Below, piece after piece: positions 22,333 through 32,759 of a stretch of DNA of 64,000 nucleotides. Under the pieces are notes generated by a model. That model was not told the origin of the DNA. It ran no database searches and was given only the letters and a program-made list of their open reading frames with translations. Where the stretch lies: the NCBI GenBank assembly GCA_963969595.1, contig OZ018408.1, positions 49,911,022-49,975,021 on the forward strand, written 5' to 3'. The DNA comes from Neckera pumila (lineage: Eukaryota > Streptophyta > Bryopsida > Hypnales > Neckeraceae). Each line of letters begins with the position of its first letter. Within the stretch, counting starts at the first letter, position 1. A program made the translations under genes and the position numbers.

Positions 22333-24556
22333 TCTTCATCTCCTTCATCTTCCATGTGCACTCTTGGAGTTGTGCCCACCTTTTGGGCTGGTCCTCCACT
22401 TCTCCCACTTGGGCTCATCTCCAAGAGCTTGGGATCAGCTCCTCCATCCTCCAAGAAGGTCACATCTCGACTCTTGATGATGGCCTTGCTCTCCACACAC
22501 ATCAGCCTATACGCCTTGGTTCCTCACAATAACCAAAGAAAAGACACTTGATGCCCTTGGCATCCAACTTGGTCCTCTTGGCACTTGGAACCAATGCATA
22601 GGCAATGCACCCGAAGATGCGCATGTGAGACACATTGGGCCTAGTCCTACTCCAAGCTTCTTGGGGTGTCTTGCTTGTCAAGGCTTGTGTGTGGCATCGA
22701 TTCCTTGTATAAACCGCATTCGACACCGCCTCCCCCCAAAGCTCAAACTTGAGACCTTGGGCATGAATCATGGACCTTGCCATCTCCACAATGGCGCGAT
22801 TGGCACGCTCCGCCACACCGTTTTGTTGAGGAGTGTAAGGGGCTGATGGATGGTGCTCAATGCCATGGGCCTTCAAGTACTCCTCAAAGGCCTTGGACAC
22901 ATACTCCCCTCCATTATCCGATCGCAGCACCTTCACCTTGCACTCGGATTGGGCCTCCACAAGGGCCTTCCAAGTCTCAAAACGCCCAAACACCTCACTC
23001 TTACACTTCAACATATACACCCAAATCTTGCGAGAGAAATCATCAATGAAGGTCAAAAAATACCTTGCTCCTCCTATGGTTGTGGTCTTCATCGACCCGC
23101 ACACATCCAAATGCACAAGCTCCAATGGCTTGGTGGCCCGAGTTGCTCCATCCTTGGGGAAGGGCTGCCTTGCTTGTTTGCCCTCAATGCACCCCTTGCA
23201 CACCCTAGAACTCCAATCATGCTTGCAAGAAGAGAGGATCAACCCCTTCACCATGTGTTGGAGGCTCTTCATGCTCTTCACATTCAAGTGCCCAAGCCTC
23301 CTATGCCAAAGCTCCACAAGGTCTTCGTGGGCTGATCCTTGGGCAACACAAGCCAAGGAAGTGCCATTCACCTTGGTGAAATGGAGGTTGTACAAATTGC
23401 CCTCACGAGGGGTTGATGCAATCACAACTCCACTTGGTGCCCTCACAATACACCCCACCGTGTTGAGTTGCACTTTCAAACCTCCCAAAGACAACTTGCT
23501 CACCGAAAGCAAGTTGGCATGCAACTTGGGGACATGGAGGGCCTCCCGGATTTGGATCCTCTTGGTCTCTCCCTTCACTTGCACCTCCACTAGGATCTCC
23601 CCCATGCCAAGGGCCTCCACCATGCCATTGTCTCCCAAATAAATCTTCTTCCCTGAAATGGGCTGATAGGTGTGGAAGGCATCTCGATGGCTGGTCATAT
23701 GTTGAGTGGCCCCCGAGTCCACAATCCAAGTGAACATGTTGGCCTTCTCCCCTCCTCCATGGGTGGCAAAGGCAAACTCCTCCTCTTCCTCCCCTTTGGA
23801 AGCTTGGTGTGCACTCTCCTTGTCTTTGGCTTGGCTGCTCCTACAATGCTTGGCAATGTGGCCCGGTTTGTTACACTTGAAGCACGTCCTTGTCTCCTTG
23901 AACGCCTTGGTGTTGCCTCCTTTGCCAAATCCTGAGACAAGGGTTGATCCCTCCCCTTGGGACTCATTTTCCTTGCGCTTGGTCATCTCATGCATCAAGC
24001 GGGCGGTCACAAACTCCATGGTCAGCTCCTTGGTGGGCCTTGTCTCCAATGCGGTGATGAGGAACTCATAAGATGGGGGCAAGCTCTCCAACAAGGTCAT
24101 CACCACATCCCCATCCGTCACGGGCGCCTCCAAACAAGCCAACTCATCCGCAAGAGCCTTGATCTTGTTGACATGATCCAACATGTCATCCTCCTCTTGC
24201 ATCTTGCTAGTGAAGAACTTGCGTCGAAGAAAGAGGATGTTGGAGAGGCTCTTGGTGTCGTGGATGTTGCAAAGGGTGGTCCATGCTTGGGCTGGTCCCT
24301 TGCAATGTCGAATGTGAGCAATTTGGCGGTCCACAAGGTTGATGGCAATGAGAGCAAAGGCCTTCTTCTCCTTCCTCTCAAAGGCCTTCTTGGTCTTGGG
24401 ATCCGCATCTTCACTTGGAGGCTCCTCACTCCCATCCACCACCTCCCACAAGTCCTTCTCCGCAAGGATCATCTCCATCTTGAACTTCCACATGCCAAAG
24501 TTCTCCCCATTGAACTTGTCAATGATGCGCACGCCTTCTCCTCCACTTGATGCCAT
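22333..24556 (-). pseudogene. copia A gag-integrase, truncated and frameshifted
   Basis: Open from the gag ATG at 24556 through the zinc knuckle, protease and full integrase core to ~22521. A single C is missing there (GGTTCCTCAC against GGTTCCCTCAC in the other copies), shifting the frame. The remaining residues before the breakpoint are readable in the next frame (CVESKAIIKSRDVTF...). Integrase motifs are intact. Confidence 0.85.
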
Positions 24557-25821
24557 GGTGGAGCACCTCCCACTTGTTGGCAGCACCCCAAGTGTCTTGG
24601 AGAGTTGACAAACTCAATTCAACCTCGAAACAATCCCTTGGAAGCCAATTGGGCTGAAATGGCACCAATCAGCCCTTCCAGGGCCCTTCCAATATTCTCC
24701 AAAACCCTAAGAACGACCAAACACTTCTCACAAGTGCATCACCTCCTTTCAACACGAATTCAGCCCCTAATGAAGCTCAAAGCCACCACATGGACACCAT
24801 GGGCTAGTGCTACTTCCAATCAGCAAGCAAACTCACAATGCTCCTCACATTAGGGTACTCCACCCTACAAGGAGCTCAAGACGTCCAATCAGCCCAAGAT
24901 GGAAGCTACTACTCACAATGAGCACCTCAAGGATAACAATTGGCCTCCAACACCCCTAGTTGGATCACCAAGTCACCAAAGAACCCTAATTGGCTCTCAA
25001 TTACTCCACAAAGCTCATAAGGGCACAAATCAGCCCTCTCTCACTCACAAGGACACAAATCAGTCCTCTCTCACTCATAAGGGCCCAAATCAGCCCTCAC
25101 TCACTCACAAGGGCACTAATCAGCCCTCAATGGATGGCAAACACCTCAAGCAACTCAATCATGCTTCCAAGGCTCACAAAGGACTCTCACTAGATTGCAA
25201 TTGCCACAATCACAATCAACAATGCACCCAAGTGCACAATCAGCCCTCAATGGCTCCAAATGTACACTTCTAAGCACAAACTCAACTATGGAGCATGCAA
25301 CCAGCCCTAATTAGGTCTGATTACTACCATGAGCAACCTCTCACCCAAATGTACTCAAAACCTCACAAATCAACCAACAAAAGCCTTAAAAGAATTTTTT
25401 TTTTTAAATGCACTTCAAAGCTTTCTTTTGAAAAATGACTCACACCATATGGTTTGTAGGTGACAAAGTGACAAATGGCTGGTTGCTCCTCCAAGCTCCA
25501 AGATCTCCTCCAAATGATTTGAATTTCTCCCTCAAGCGCAACTCCAAGTGCGTGGGCCCATAACCTATTGAGATTACAATGTAGTGAATGGAAGAAAGGC
25601 TTTACTTAGATGGTAGGAAGATTACAAACACGCATGAGTGGGTTGATCTTATACTAGAAGCCTTTCATAGTTATCCACAAACCATGTGGGATAACTAAGC
25701 ACTATGGGCTGCCTTTGACTATGAGCAATACCCAGTGAACTCTAAGACTAACTAAGTGTCTAATGCTACTCCTAGGGCTGAATGTACATGGTCTACACTA
25801 ATATGTACATTTTCTTCAACA
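22333..25821 (-). mobile_element. Ty1/copia family A copy 4, 5' half
   Basis: Minus strand: LTR start at 25821, leader with a short minisatellite array (25018-25130), gag ATG at 24556, pol through integrase, then breaks at 22333 in the acidic linker before reverse transcriptase. RT, RNase H and the 3' LTR are absent. The break lies close to where copy 1 leaves the window. Confidence 0.88.
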
Positions 25822-26462
25822 TGTATAAGTATATAGTGTGTCGTCTTGCAATGGATACATTGTTTGTATCAATGCACTAGATAGATAAGAATGGAGGAAT
25901 GGCGGGGCGGGGCAACCAGACCCTATAATTAGGCGCTCACTCACTCAACTTGCCTCCAATATCTATTGTAGTGCCCTTCAATTTGGTCCCTTGGGTGAGT
26001 TCTTTGTACTTCTCCCTTCCTATTTTACCATGCTTATCTATCTTCTTCTTTGTATTGGGGGAATCGTCTTAGTTCCCACCTATGTGCCAACCTGCCTTGC
26101 TCGCAAATACATCCACAAGTTTGTATATTCACGCATGAGCAGCATGCAAATCTTGTCTCTTCTTCTGGATATCAACTTTTTCTATTCATCTCTCTTCTCT
26201 ACGTTCTGCTCCTATCCTTATTCCCCCCTAGCCTCTATCTTCCAACTGGCCCTCATTTTGGCCCTAATTCAATTACTAGCTTTTTAATTCTTGCTATAAC
26301 ATTATAATCATTTCCTTCTTTCTTTTGCCTCCCTCTTATTTGGCCTCCGCCCCTGCCTCCTTGTTGTTTCTTCATGATTGTCAATCCATCCCATATTACC
26401 CACCTCTTTGTTGCCCCTTCTTTCTTTTGTTTATTCTTCCCTCCCATCTTTTATTCCAATAT
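25822..26462. other. pyrimidine-rich interval without gene
   Basis: C/T-rich plus strand gives long hydrophobic reading frames by composition. No domain, splice pattern or repeat was identified. It ends at the gypsy target-site copy AATAT (26458-26462). Confidence 0.5.
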
Positions 26463-26777
26463 TGTTACGACTAGGTTGTTACAACTGGACAGTTCAAGGA
26501 GGAAGAGAGGATATCCTTGGCAGTTCCAAGTCCAGGAAGTTAGAGCGGTTACATGGTCTTCCTTAAGCTCAGTGAGGGGAGCTTTGTCCCTCACTTTGCA
26601 TTCTATCAATACAATGACATATTCTTGTTAATTGACTATCCTGAGTTTGGAGTAGCATTGAGGAGAGGGGGGAGACTCGGTTGGATCCAAGAGATCACCA
26701 GTTGGGTGGATAGTAATGTAGGAGGAATCGGAATGAAGCATCAACAGTAATATGATCCCGGATCATGAACCCTGAAA
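26463..26777 (+). repeat. gypsy 5' LTR
   Basis: ~315 bp, begins TGTTACGACTAGG. The end (CTGAAA) is set by alignment with the 3' LTR and the target duplication; it is not the usual CA, so the last few bases are uncertain. Short ORFs inside are not genes. Confidence 0.85.
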
Positions 26778-26814
26778 CTATGCAAAGTCACAATATTGTT
26801 TACGCTCCGAGACT

Positions 26815-26937
26815 GTGTCAAACGAGTTTATGAGAAAAATTAGGTATTTGAGAATGTGTCAAACGAGTTGATGAGAATAATTAGGTATTTGAGACTGTAT
26901 CAAACGAGTTGATGAGGATAATTAGATATTTGAGGAA
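26815..26937 (+). repeat. three 41 bp tandem repeats in gypsy leader
   Basis: Units start with GTGTCAAACGAG or GTATCAAACGAG and recur at exactly 41 bp spacing, just downstream of the 5' LTR. Confidence 0.85.
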
Positions 26938-27449
26938 TTGCATTGTGGTTATCTCTCGTCGGGGGAGAAACGTTCAACGGAATCAGTGTTGAGCCTTATG
27001 GCCGAATTGGGCAGGGAATGGGGAAGTCAAGATCATCACTTAATTGCAAATTGAAGATGCGATCGTGGAGCGCGGAAGAAGTTTTTGGTCAGCCACTAAA
27101 CGACCGGGCGGTGTGGGCATAGTGGGATCTTCTGCTACGAGAAGTGGGATGGAGTTGGCGGCAACATGATCGGGCCAGAGACTGGAGCGTGAAAGAAATT
27201 TTTGTGAGCCTCAAAATTAATAAATAAAAAATGGACCGAGAAGAATCGGCTACATGAGGAGGGCCACCGGGCTTGGAAGAGCCGAGCTTCGACTTGGCAG
27301 CATTTATACAACAACAATCCAATCAGTATTTCAGGCGGCCATCCCACATCTGGTACAACAAATTTTTGTGTTAGTAGTTGCATCCGCACCAATTGACTCA
27401 TCTCCTCTATCGGTACGAATGAGTGATCATGGTTATGAAAAGGCGAGAG

Positions 27450-28225
27450 GTTTTGATGTTTTGGAAGCTTCAAGCAGGGAATCAAAAGCAACGCTACCTG
27501 AGAAATTCTCAGGGAAATAGGGAAGGGAGGTCTACAGATGGTTTGCCCAACTCCAGCTTGTTTTTTGAGGCAAGCCACGAGCATACCGGTTGGATGAGGA
27601 AAAGATTGCTTATACCTTGTCGTACATGATGGGAGCGGCACAAAATTGGGCGATGCCAAATTTGCAAGCATTAGATGAGGGACGCCCTCATGATCTATTA
27701 GCCAATTATGATGCTTTTAGAGAGGCAGTTATTGTTGTTTACGGGGAGATTGATTGGCGCAACACAGCTGAAGACTGCCTCGGCAAGATTAGACAGATTG
27801 GATCTATGGCAAATTATATTTCAACTTTTAACAAGCATGCCGCACAAGTCAAGTGGAACAAGGCAAGCTTAGTGGCACGGTTTCAAGGAAGGCTCAAAGA
27901 TGAGGTCCTTAATTCCATTGCCACAGCAGAAGCACAACCACAGAAGCTTCATGAATAGATGGCAATGGCGTCCAAGATTGATGAACGATTTTGAGCACAA
28001 CGTCAGGGTCGATGTCTCCCAAATCCTTCTTCAAATTCACGTGACCATGGAGTACGGTTTCAAGTAAGTCCAACAACTCCGGGACCAATTCCAATGGAAA
28101 TTGATGCTATTTGGGGGACAACTGCATTAGCAAAAATGGTTGTTGAGTGTTTGGATTATCAAAAGTCTGGATTATCAAGTGTAGGGGGTGCAGACAAGTG
28201 GGCCATGTTCACACGAATTGCCCCA
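27450..28225 (+). pseudogene. gypsy gag remnant with CCHC zinc knuckle
   Basis: A Retrotrans_gag-like capsid domain is readable from LDEEKIAYTLSYMMGAAQNW to the end of the open frame at 27958. The preceding ~45 residues need frame changes (a stop at ~27518). After a stop at 27956 the frame continues to KCRGCRQVGHVHTNCP (28177-28224), a correct CX2CX4HX4C nucleic-acid-binding knuckle. Confidence 0.75.
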
Positions 28226-28530
28226 CCAACCCTTCTAGACCATTGTTCTTAGCTGCATTGGGAAAGGACAAGAGAGAGTCGTGAAAAGGTGGGGCCCAGG
28301 ACTAAGAGTATGGCCTCAGTACCCGGGCACGCCTCAGACGGCAGCAACAGCAGTCCCACCACCACCCATGAATTTCAAGGGGTATGTGGATGATTCTCCA
28401 AAAATTGCAGAGGGAATCGAGGAGTCTGTTAGGATATCTATCGGAGGATGCCACAGATGGCTCCAAAGAAGCAACAGACGGGCTTGTAGGACTTATTTAT
28501 GAGCCACCGCCAATCCAGAAGCACACATAA

Positions 28531-29451
28531 CCCCTAAAGTTTTATGACTATGTAATCACCAAAAACGCTCCAAAACTGCCATTTCTAATACAACTACCAA
28601 ATTTTTGGAAGAATACAAATTTTGACACATGTAATCGTAGGACCTTGTAGTATGATATTTTGAAAACATGTGGTAAAAATTTCAGAAAATTCCATCATGT
28701 GAATCATAAGATATAAGCATTCAAAGTCTTGAAAACCATTTTTTCAATCCTGCGAAAAACCGGGCAATTTCACTTTGCAAGCTTACTTTTGAATGGAAAA
28801 TGCCAATAAAGGTGGTGCTTCTTTGGATTCAGTTTCCTAACCAAGTTGTCTATATGCTTGAAAAATTTCACATCATTTGGAATTGTACAACATATAGGAA
28901 AAAAATAGTAAATAGAAAGAAGTAGAAAATGATTCAAAATATTAAATTGTCAAAAATTTAATCATGGAATTGAAATATGCCAATTTCAACGGTTGTAATG
29001 TTGTAATAATCAATCTACATCCTAGGATTTTATTTTTTCCCAAAAATATTGAAAACTGAGTTAAATAAACGACTTTAAAGGGTTTTTTAGAGTAGAGAAT
29101 CCATAACTACCCGTAATTCAAAAATCCTCATAACTTTTGATTCATTGATTGAAATGGAATGACTCAAAGCTTTTTAAATATACATAAATGTAAACAACCA
29201 ATTTTAAAAAAAAATTCCGGAAAAAATGATTTTTTTTTATCTGCCCAAACTGCCCAATTACAAAAAAAGTAACATACTAGATCACAACTTTTGACTTGTA
29301 TTTCGAAATGTCATGAAACTTGATACACATGAAGATATTCCTTGCCCCTACCTTTTTTTTAAATTTCAGCTTCAAATATAGTTATCTCTAGTCACACATA
29401 CATGCCCAAAATTTCTATACAGCCAAAAAACGCATGTTGGTCCTTTAGGGG
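28531..29451 (+). mobile_element. TTAA-bounded element, copy 2 (921 bp), inside gypsy
   Basis: Right end GGTCCTTTAGGGG followed by TTAA (29452-29455). Left end CCCCTAAAG preceded by ATAA, one change from TTAA. It lies between gag and protease of the chromovirus and is non-coding, so it inserted after the chromovirus. Confidence 0.75.
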
Positions 29452-29459
29452 TTAACAGT

Positions 29460-30240
29460 GGAAGCAAGAATTAATTCAGTGCCGGCAACAACGCTCTTGG
29501 ACTCCGGGGCTATCGGGGTGTTCATAAATCAAAATTTTGCTTGATAATGCCAAGCGGAGATCCGATTAAAGGAGAGACCGAGGGAAGTGAGGGTCATTGA
29601 TGGTAGAGTTATAAACTCGGGAGTAATCACCCAAGAGGCCACCTTGCAATTGCAATAGGAGAGCATCAAGAAACGTGCGTGGCAGACATTACTAATACGA
29701 GACGGTATCCTTGCATCTTGGGAACACCATGGCTTGTACATCATGATCTAAGTATTTACTGCTCTTAAAAAGAAATTAAGTTTGACTCTGATTATTGCCA
29801 CCAAAATTGCTTGCTGCAAGGGGTGGAGGGCCACAAAGCTATGACAAGCTACAAAAGAAAGGAGCTTGACTCACCACCATTAAGGACTAAGGGAGGGAGG
29901 GTGATTCCATCCCCAAAATCATCCCATATTTGATGGGGGAGTTCTTTAAGGAAGGTGGGGGCAACACAGCACCCTGGAAGCTTTGAGGTCCTCACGGTGG
30001 GGAAACAGGAGTTTAAGGAAATGATAGCTCCGAAGCACGCCATGGTATTGTCAGCAGCTTTTAGGTTGTCGGTAAAGGAGGCGGAAGTATACACCTTGAT
30101 GGTATCGGAAGTGATTGATGTCGAGTCCACTACCACAATAGGTGAATTTGGTTCCGTTCCACTAGAATACCAAGATTTGCATGAAGCTTTCAACGAAGAA
30201 GATCTAAGTCCCCAATTTCAACACCAATAGTATTTGCCTG
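29460..30240 (+). pseudogene. gypsy protease region remnant
   Basis: TLLDSGAIGVFIN at ~29491-29530 matches the retroviral-type aspartic protease signature (LxDSGA). The frame is then interrupted several times, with GTPWL-like sequence near 29725 and an open stretch at 29955-30230 with no clear motif leading towards RT. Confidence 0.65.
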
Positions 30241-30289
30241 GAAAAAAGATCGATCGATCAGGGTTTGTTTTGACTATCAGAATCGTAAC

Positions 30290-31185
30290 AAAGTCATCGT
30301 CCGGAATCAGTATCCATTACCCTTAATTTTGGAACTCACAGACCAGTTGGTAGGGGCCAAAATATTTACCAAATTGGATGTGCGGCAGCCTTACCATCGG
30401 ATACGGATGGCACGGGGTCATGAATTTAAAACGACCTTCAAGACTCATTAGGGGTTATTTGAATACTTGATAATGCTGTTTGGGCTTACAAATGCCCCAA
30501 CACAATTTCAAGCCTACATGCAAAGTATTTTTGGCTATCTATTAGACATATTGGTGGTTATTTACTTGGATGATATTTTGATTTTTTCAAAGAATCTTGA
30601 TATACATCAACAAGTGGTAAGAGATGTCCTCCTACGATTACAAAAATATGGTCTTTATGTAAAATCTTCTAAATGTGAATTCCACCGTACTTCAGTGGAA
30701 TTTTTAAGAATGATCGTCTTTGCATAAGGATTAAAAATGTGTGAAGATAAAGCACAAATTATCAGAGAATGGCCGGTGCCAAAGAATGTCAAGGAAATTC
30801 AATCATTTTTTGGGCTTTGCTAATTTCTATCGCCGATTCATATGCAGTTATTCGCGAATTGCGGTTCCCTTTATCACCTTGACATGCAAGGATTAATTAT
30901 TCTAGTGGACGCCTGAAGTTAATGAATCCTTCAATGAGCTTCAAAACCAATTTTGTCAAGTGACGGTGTTTATGGATCCGGATTTTCAACGCCCTTTTAT
31001 TATTGAAATTGATGCATCTGATACTACAACAAGGGGGATCCTCTCTCAATATGGGGAGGATGGGCATCTCCACCCATGTGCATATCGTAGTTCAAAAATG
31101 TCTCCGGCCAAACAAAACTATAACATCTACAACAAGGAACTTTTAAGCATTGTACATGCATTTCAAGACATGACGCCCCAGCCGT
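30290..31185 (+). pseudogene. gypsy reverse transcriptase and truncated RNase H
   Basis: RT signatures: FGLTNAPTQFQ, then VVIYLDDILIFS with the catalytic YLDD intact (~30557-30590), then KCEF. RNase H starts with [15 protein letters not shown] and includes [10 protein letters not shown], but the frame jumps at ~31172 straight into integrase. The RNase H C-terminus and the linker are deleted. Many stops elsewhere. Confidence 0.8.
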
Positions 31186-32225
31186 AAGACATCAAGGCCA
31201 GGCTAAAATTCTAGATTTGGTTGCAAGGAATTTCTACTCGCCAACATTGTGTAGGTATGTACACCGTTATATCGATGGTTGCGACATTTGCCAAAAATCG
31301 AAACCTTCTCATCATGCACCTTATGGGTTGCTCCAACCTATTCCGGCGGCTAAAGCCCCATGGAAGCGAGTCACAACGGATTTCATTATCAAGCTATCCA
31401 ATAGTAATGGCTACGATGCAATTCTGGTGGTGGTGGATAAAAATACTAAGCTAGCTCATTTTATTCCTACCAACAATACCATTGATTCCAGCGGAATTGC
31501 TAACCTCTACCTCCATTATGTATGGAAGCACCACAAGATACCACAGGAAATCATTTCTAACCGCGGTTTAGTATTTGTTTCTAAATTCATGAAGAGACTA
31601 TATGAACTCTTACGTATTCAACCCTCCCCTACGACGGCATTCCATCCCCAGTTAGATAGCCAAACGGAGCGTGTCAATTAGGTCCTCAAGCAGTTTCTTT
31701 GTAAGTTTACCACCAAGCAACAGGATGATTGGGCTGACTTGTTACCCATTGCCGAGTTTGCCTATAACAATGCAATTCATTCGGCTACCGGACTATAATC
31801 ATTTTATGCGACCTATGGGTACCATCCTTCATTTTCTTTCATGACCCCAGCAACATCGATGGTTCCTGCTGCGGAAGATTGCATTTGGTATTTGCAGGAA
31901 ATTCACGAAGAAATAAAGACTATGATAAAAATTGCCGGGGACCAAGCAAAGATGAGATATGATGCTGCCCCTCATTTGCACCACACTTTCAAAGTTGGAG
32001 ACAAGGTAATCCTCCGACATGATAATATTGCTACGGCAGTCCCAACACAAAAATTGACCTTTAAATTTCTTGGACCTTTTCCAATTACAGCCAACCTTTG
32101 GATGTTTACCGTCTGAGATTACCAAGGACCTTGCGCATCCATGATGTGTTCAACATCTCTTTGCTAGAGAAATACCGCCAAGACACTATTTTGGGCCGAA
32201 AGAAGAAACTCCTCCACCTATTATA
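31186..32225 (+). pseudogene. gypsy integrase remnant
   Basis: Zinc-binding end YIDGCDICQKSK, catalytic core TTDFI and a second catalytic segment reading ISNRGLVF, where family members have D in place of N (AAC at 31559, one G-to-A change). QTERVN is followed by a stop, then more stops near 31797. A late segment with FKVGDKVIL and KFLGPFPI is the GPY/F-type C-terminal module. Confidence 0.8.
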
Positions 32226-32438
32226 ATGCCAGAAGGTGACATTGAATGGGAGGTGGACCACGTGCTTAACTCCAGACTTTTTGGTCGCTGGAGAAAGTTG
32301 CAGTACCTAGTATCATGGACAGGCTATGGACCAGAGCAGAACTCATGGGAACCTGAGGAGCATTTGCGGACTGCACCCAATGTAGTAAAAGATTTTCATC
32401 GTCGCCATCCTACAATTGCAAAACTTGCGCAGGGGTAA
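32226..32438 (+). pseudogene. chromodomain at the C-terminus of gypsy integrase
   Basis: Open 70-residue segment with EVDHVLNSR, LQYLVSWTGYG and NSWEPEEHL, which contains the aromatic and acidic positions of a chromodomain. In chromoviruses this module directs integration to marked chromatin. It ends at the TAA in front of the 3' LTR. Confidence 0.85.
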
Positions 32439-32754
32439 TGTTACGACTAGGTCATAACAACTGGACGATTTGAGGAGGAAGAGAGGATAGCCTTGGCAAT
32501 TCCAATTCCAGGAAGTTAGGGCAGTTACATCATCTTCCTTAAAGCTCAATGAAGGGAGCTTTGTCCCTTACTTTGCATCCTATCAATACAATGACATGTT
32601 CTTGTTAATTGACTGTCTCAAGTTTGGAGTAGCATTGAGGAGAGAGGGGAGACTTGGTTGGGCCCAAGAGATCACCAGTTGGGTGGATAGCAATGTAGGA
32701 GGAATCGAAATGGAGCATCAACAGTAATATGATCATGGATCATGAACTCTGAAA
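32439..32754 (+). repeat. gypsy 3' LTR
   Basis: 316 bp, starts TGTTACGACTAGG after AGGGGTAA and is followed by AATAT. It differs from the 5' LTR at scattered positions, so the insertion is not recent. Confidence 0.88.
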
Positions 32755-32759
32755 AATAT

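Larger units (their letters stand above)
26463..32754 (+). mobile_element. Ty3/gypsy chromovirus, complete ends, decayed interior
   Basis: LTRs 26463-26777 and 32439-32754 are alike over their whole length and both start TGTTACGACTAGG. AATAT stands immediately before the 5' LTR and after the 3' LTR (32755-32759), an apparent 5 bp target duplication. Order inside: gag, zinc knuckle, (inserted TTAA element), protease, RT, RNase H, integrase, chromodomain. This is the gypsy order, and the C-terminal chromodomain marks a chromovirus. All coding parts carry stops or shifts. Confidence 0.9.

Noticed and set aside
25991..26307. Hydrophobic ORFs that could be membrane proteins
   Set aside because: Explained by pyrimidine-rich composition; no start context, splice signals or conservation visible.
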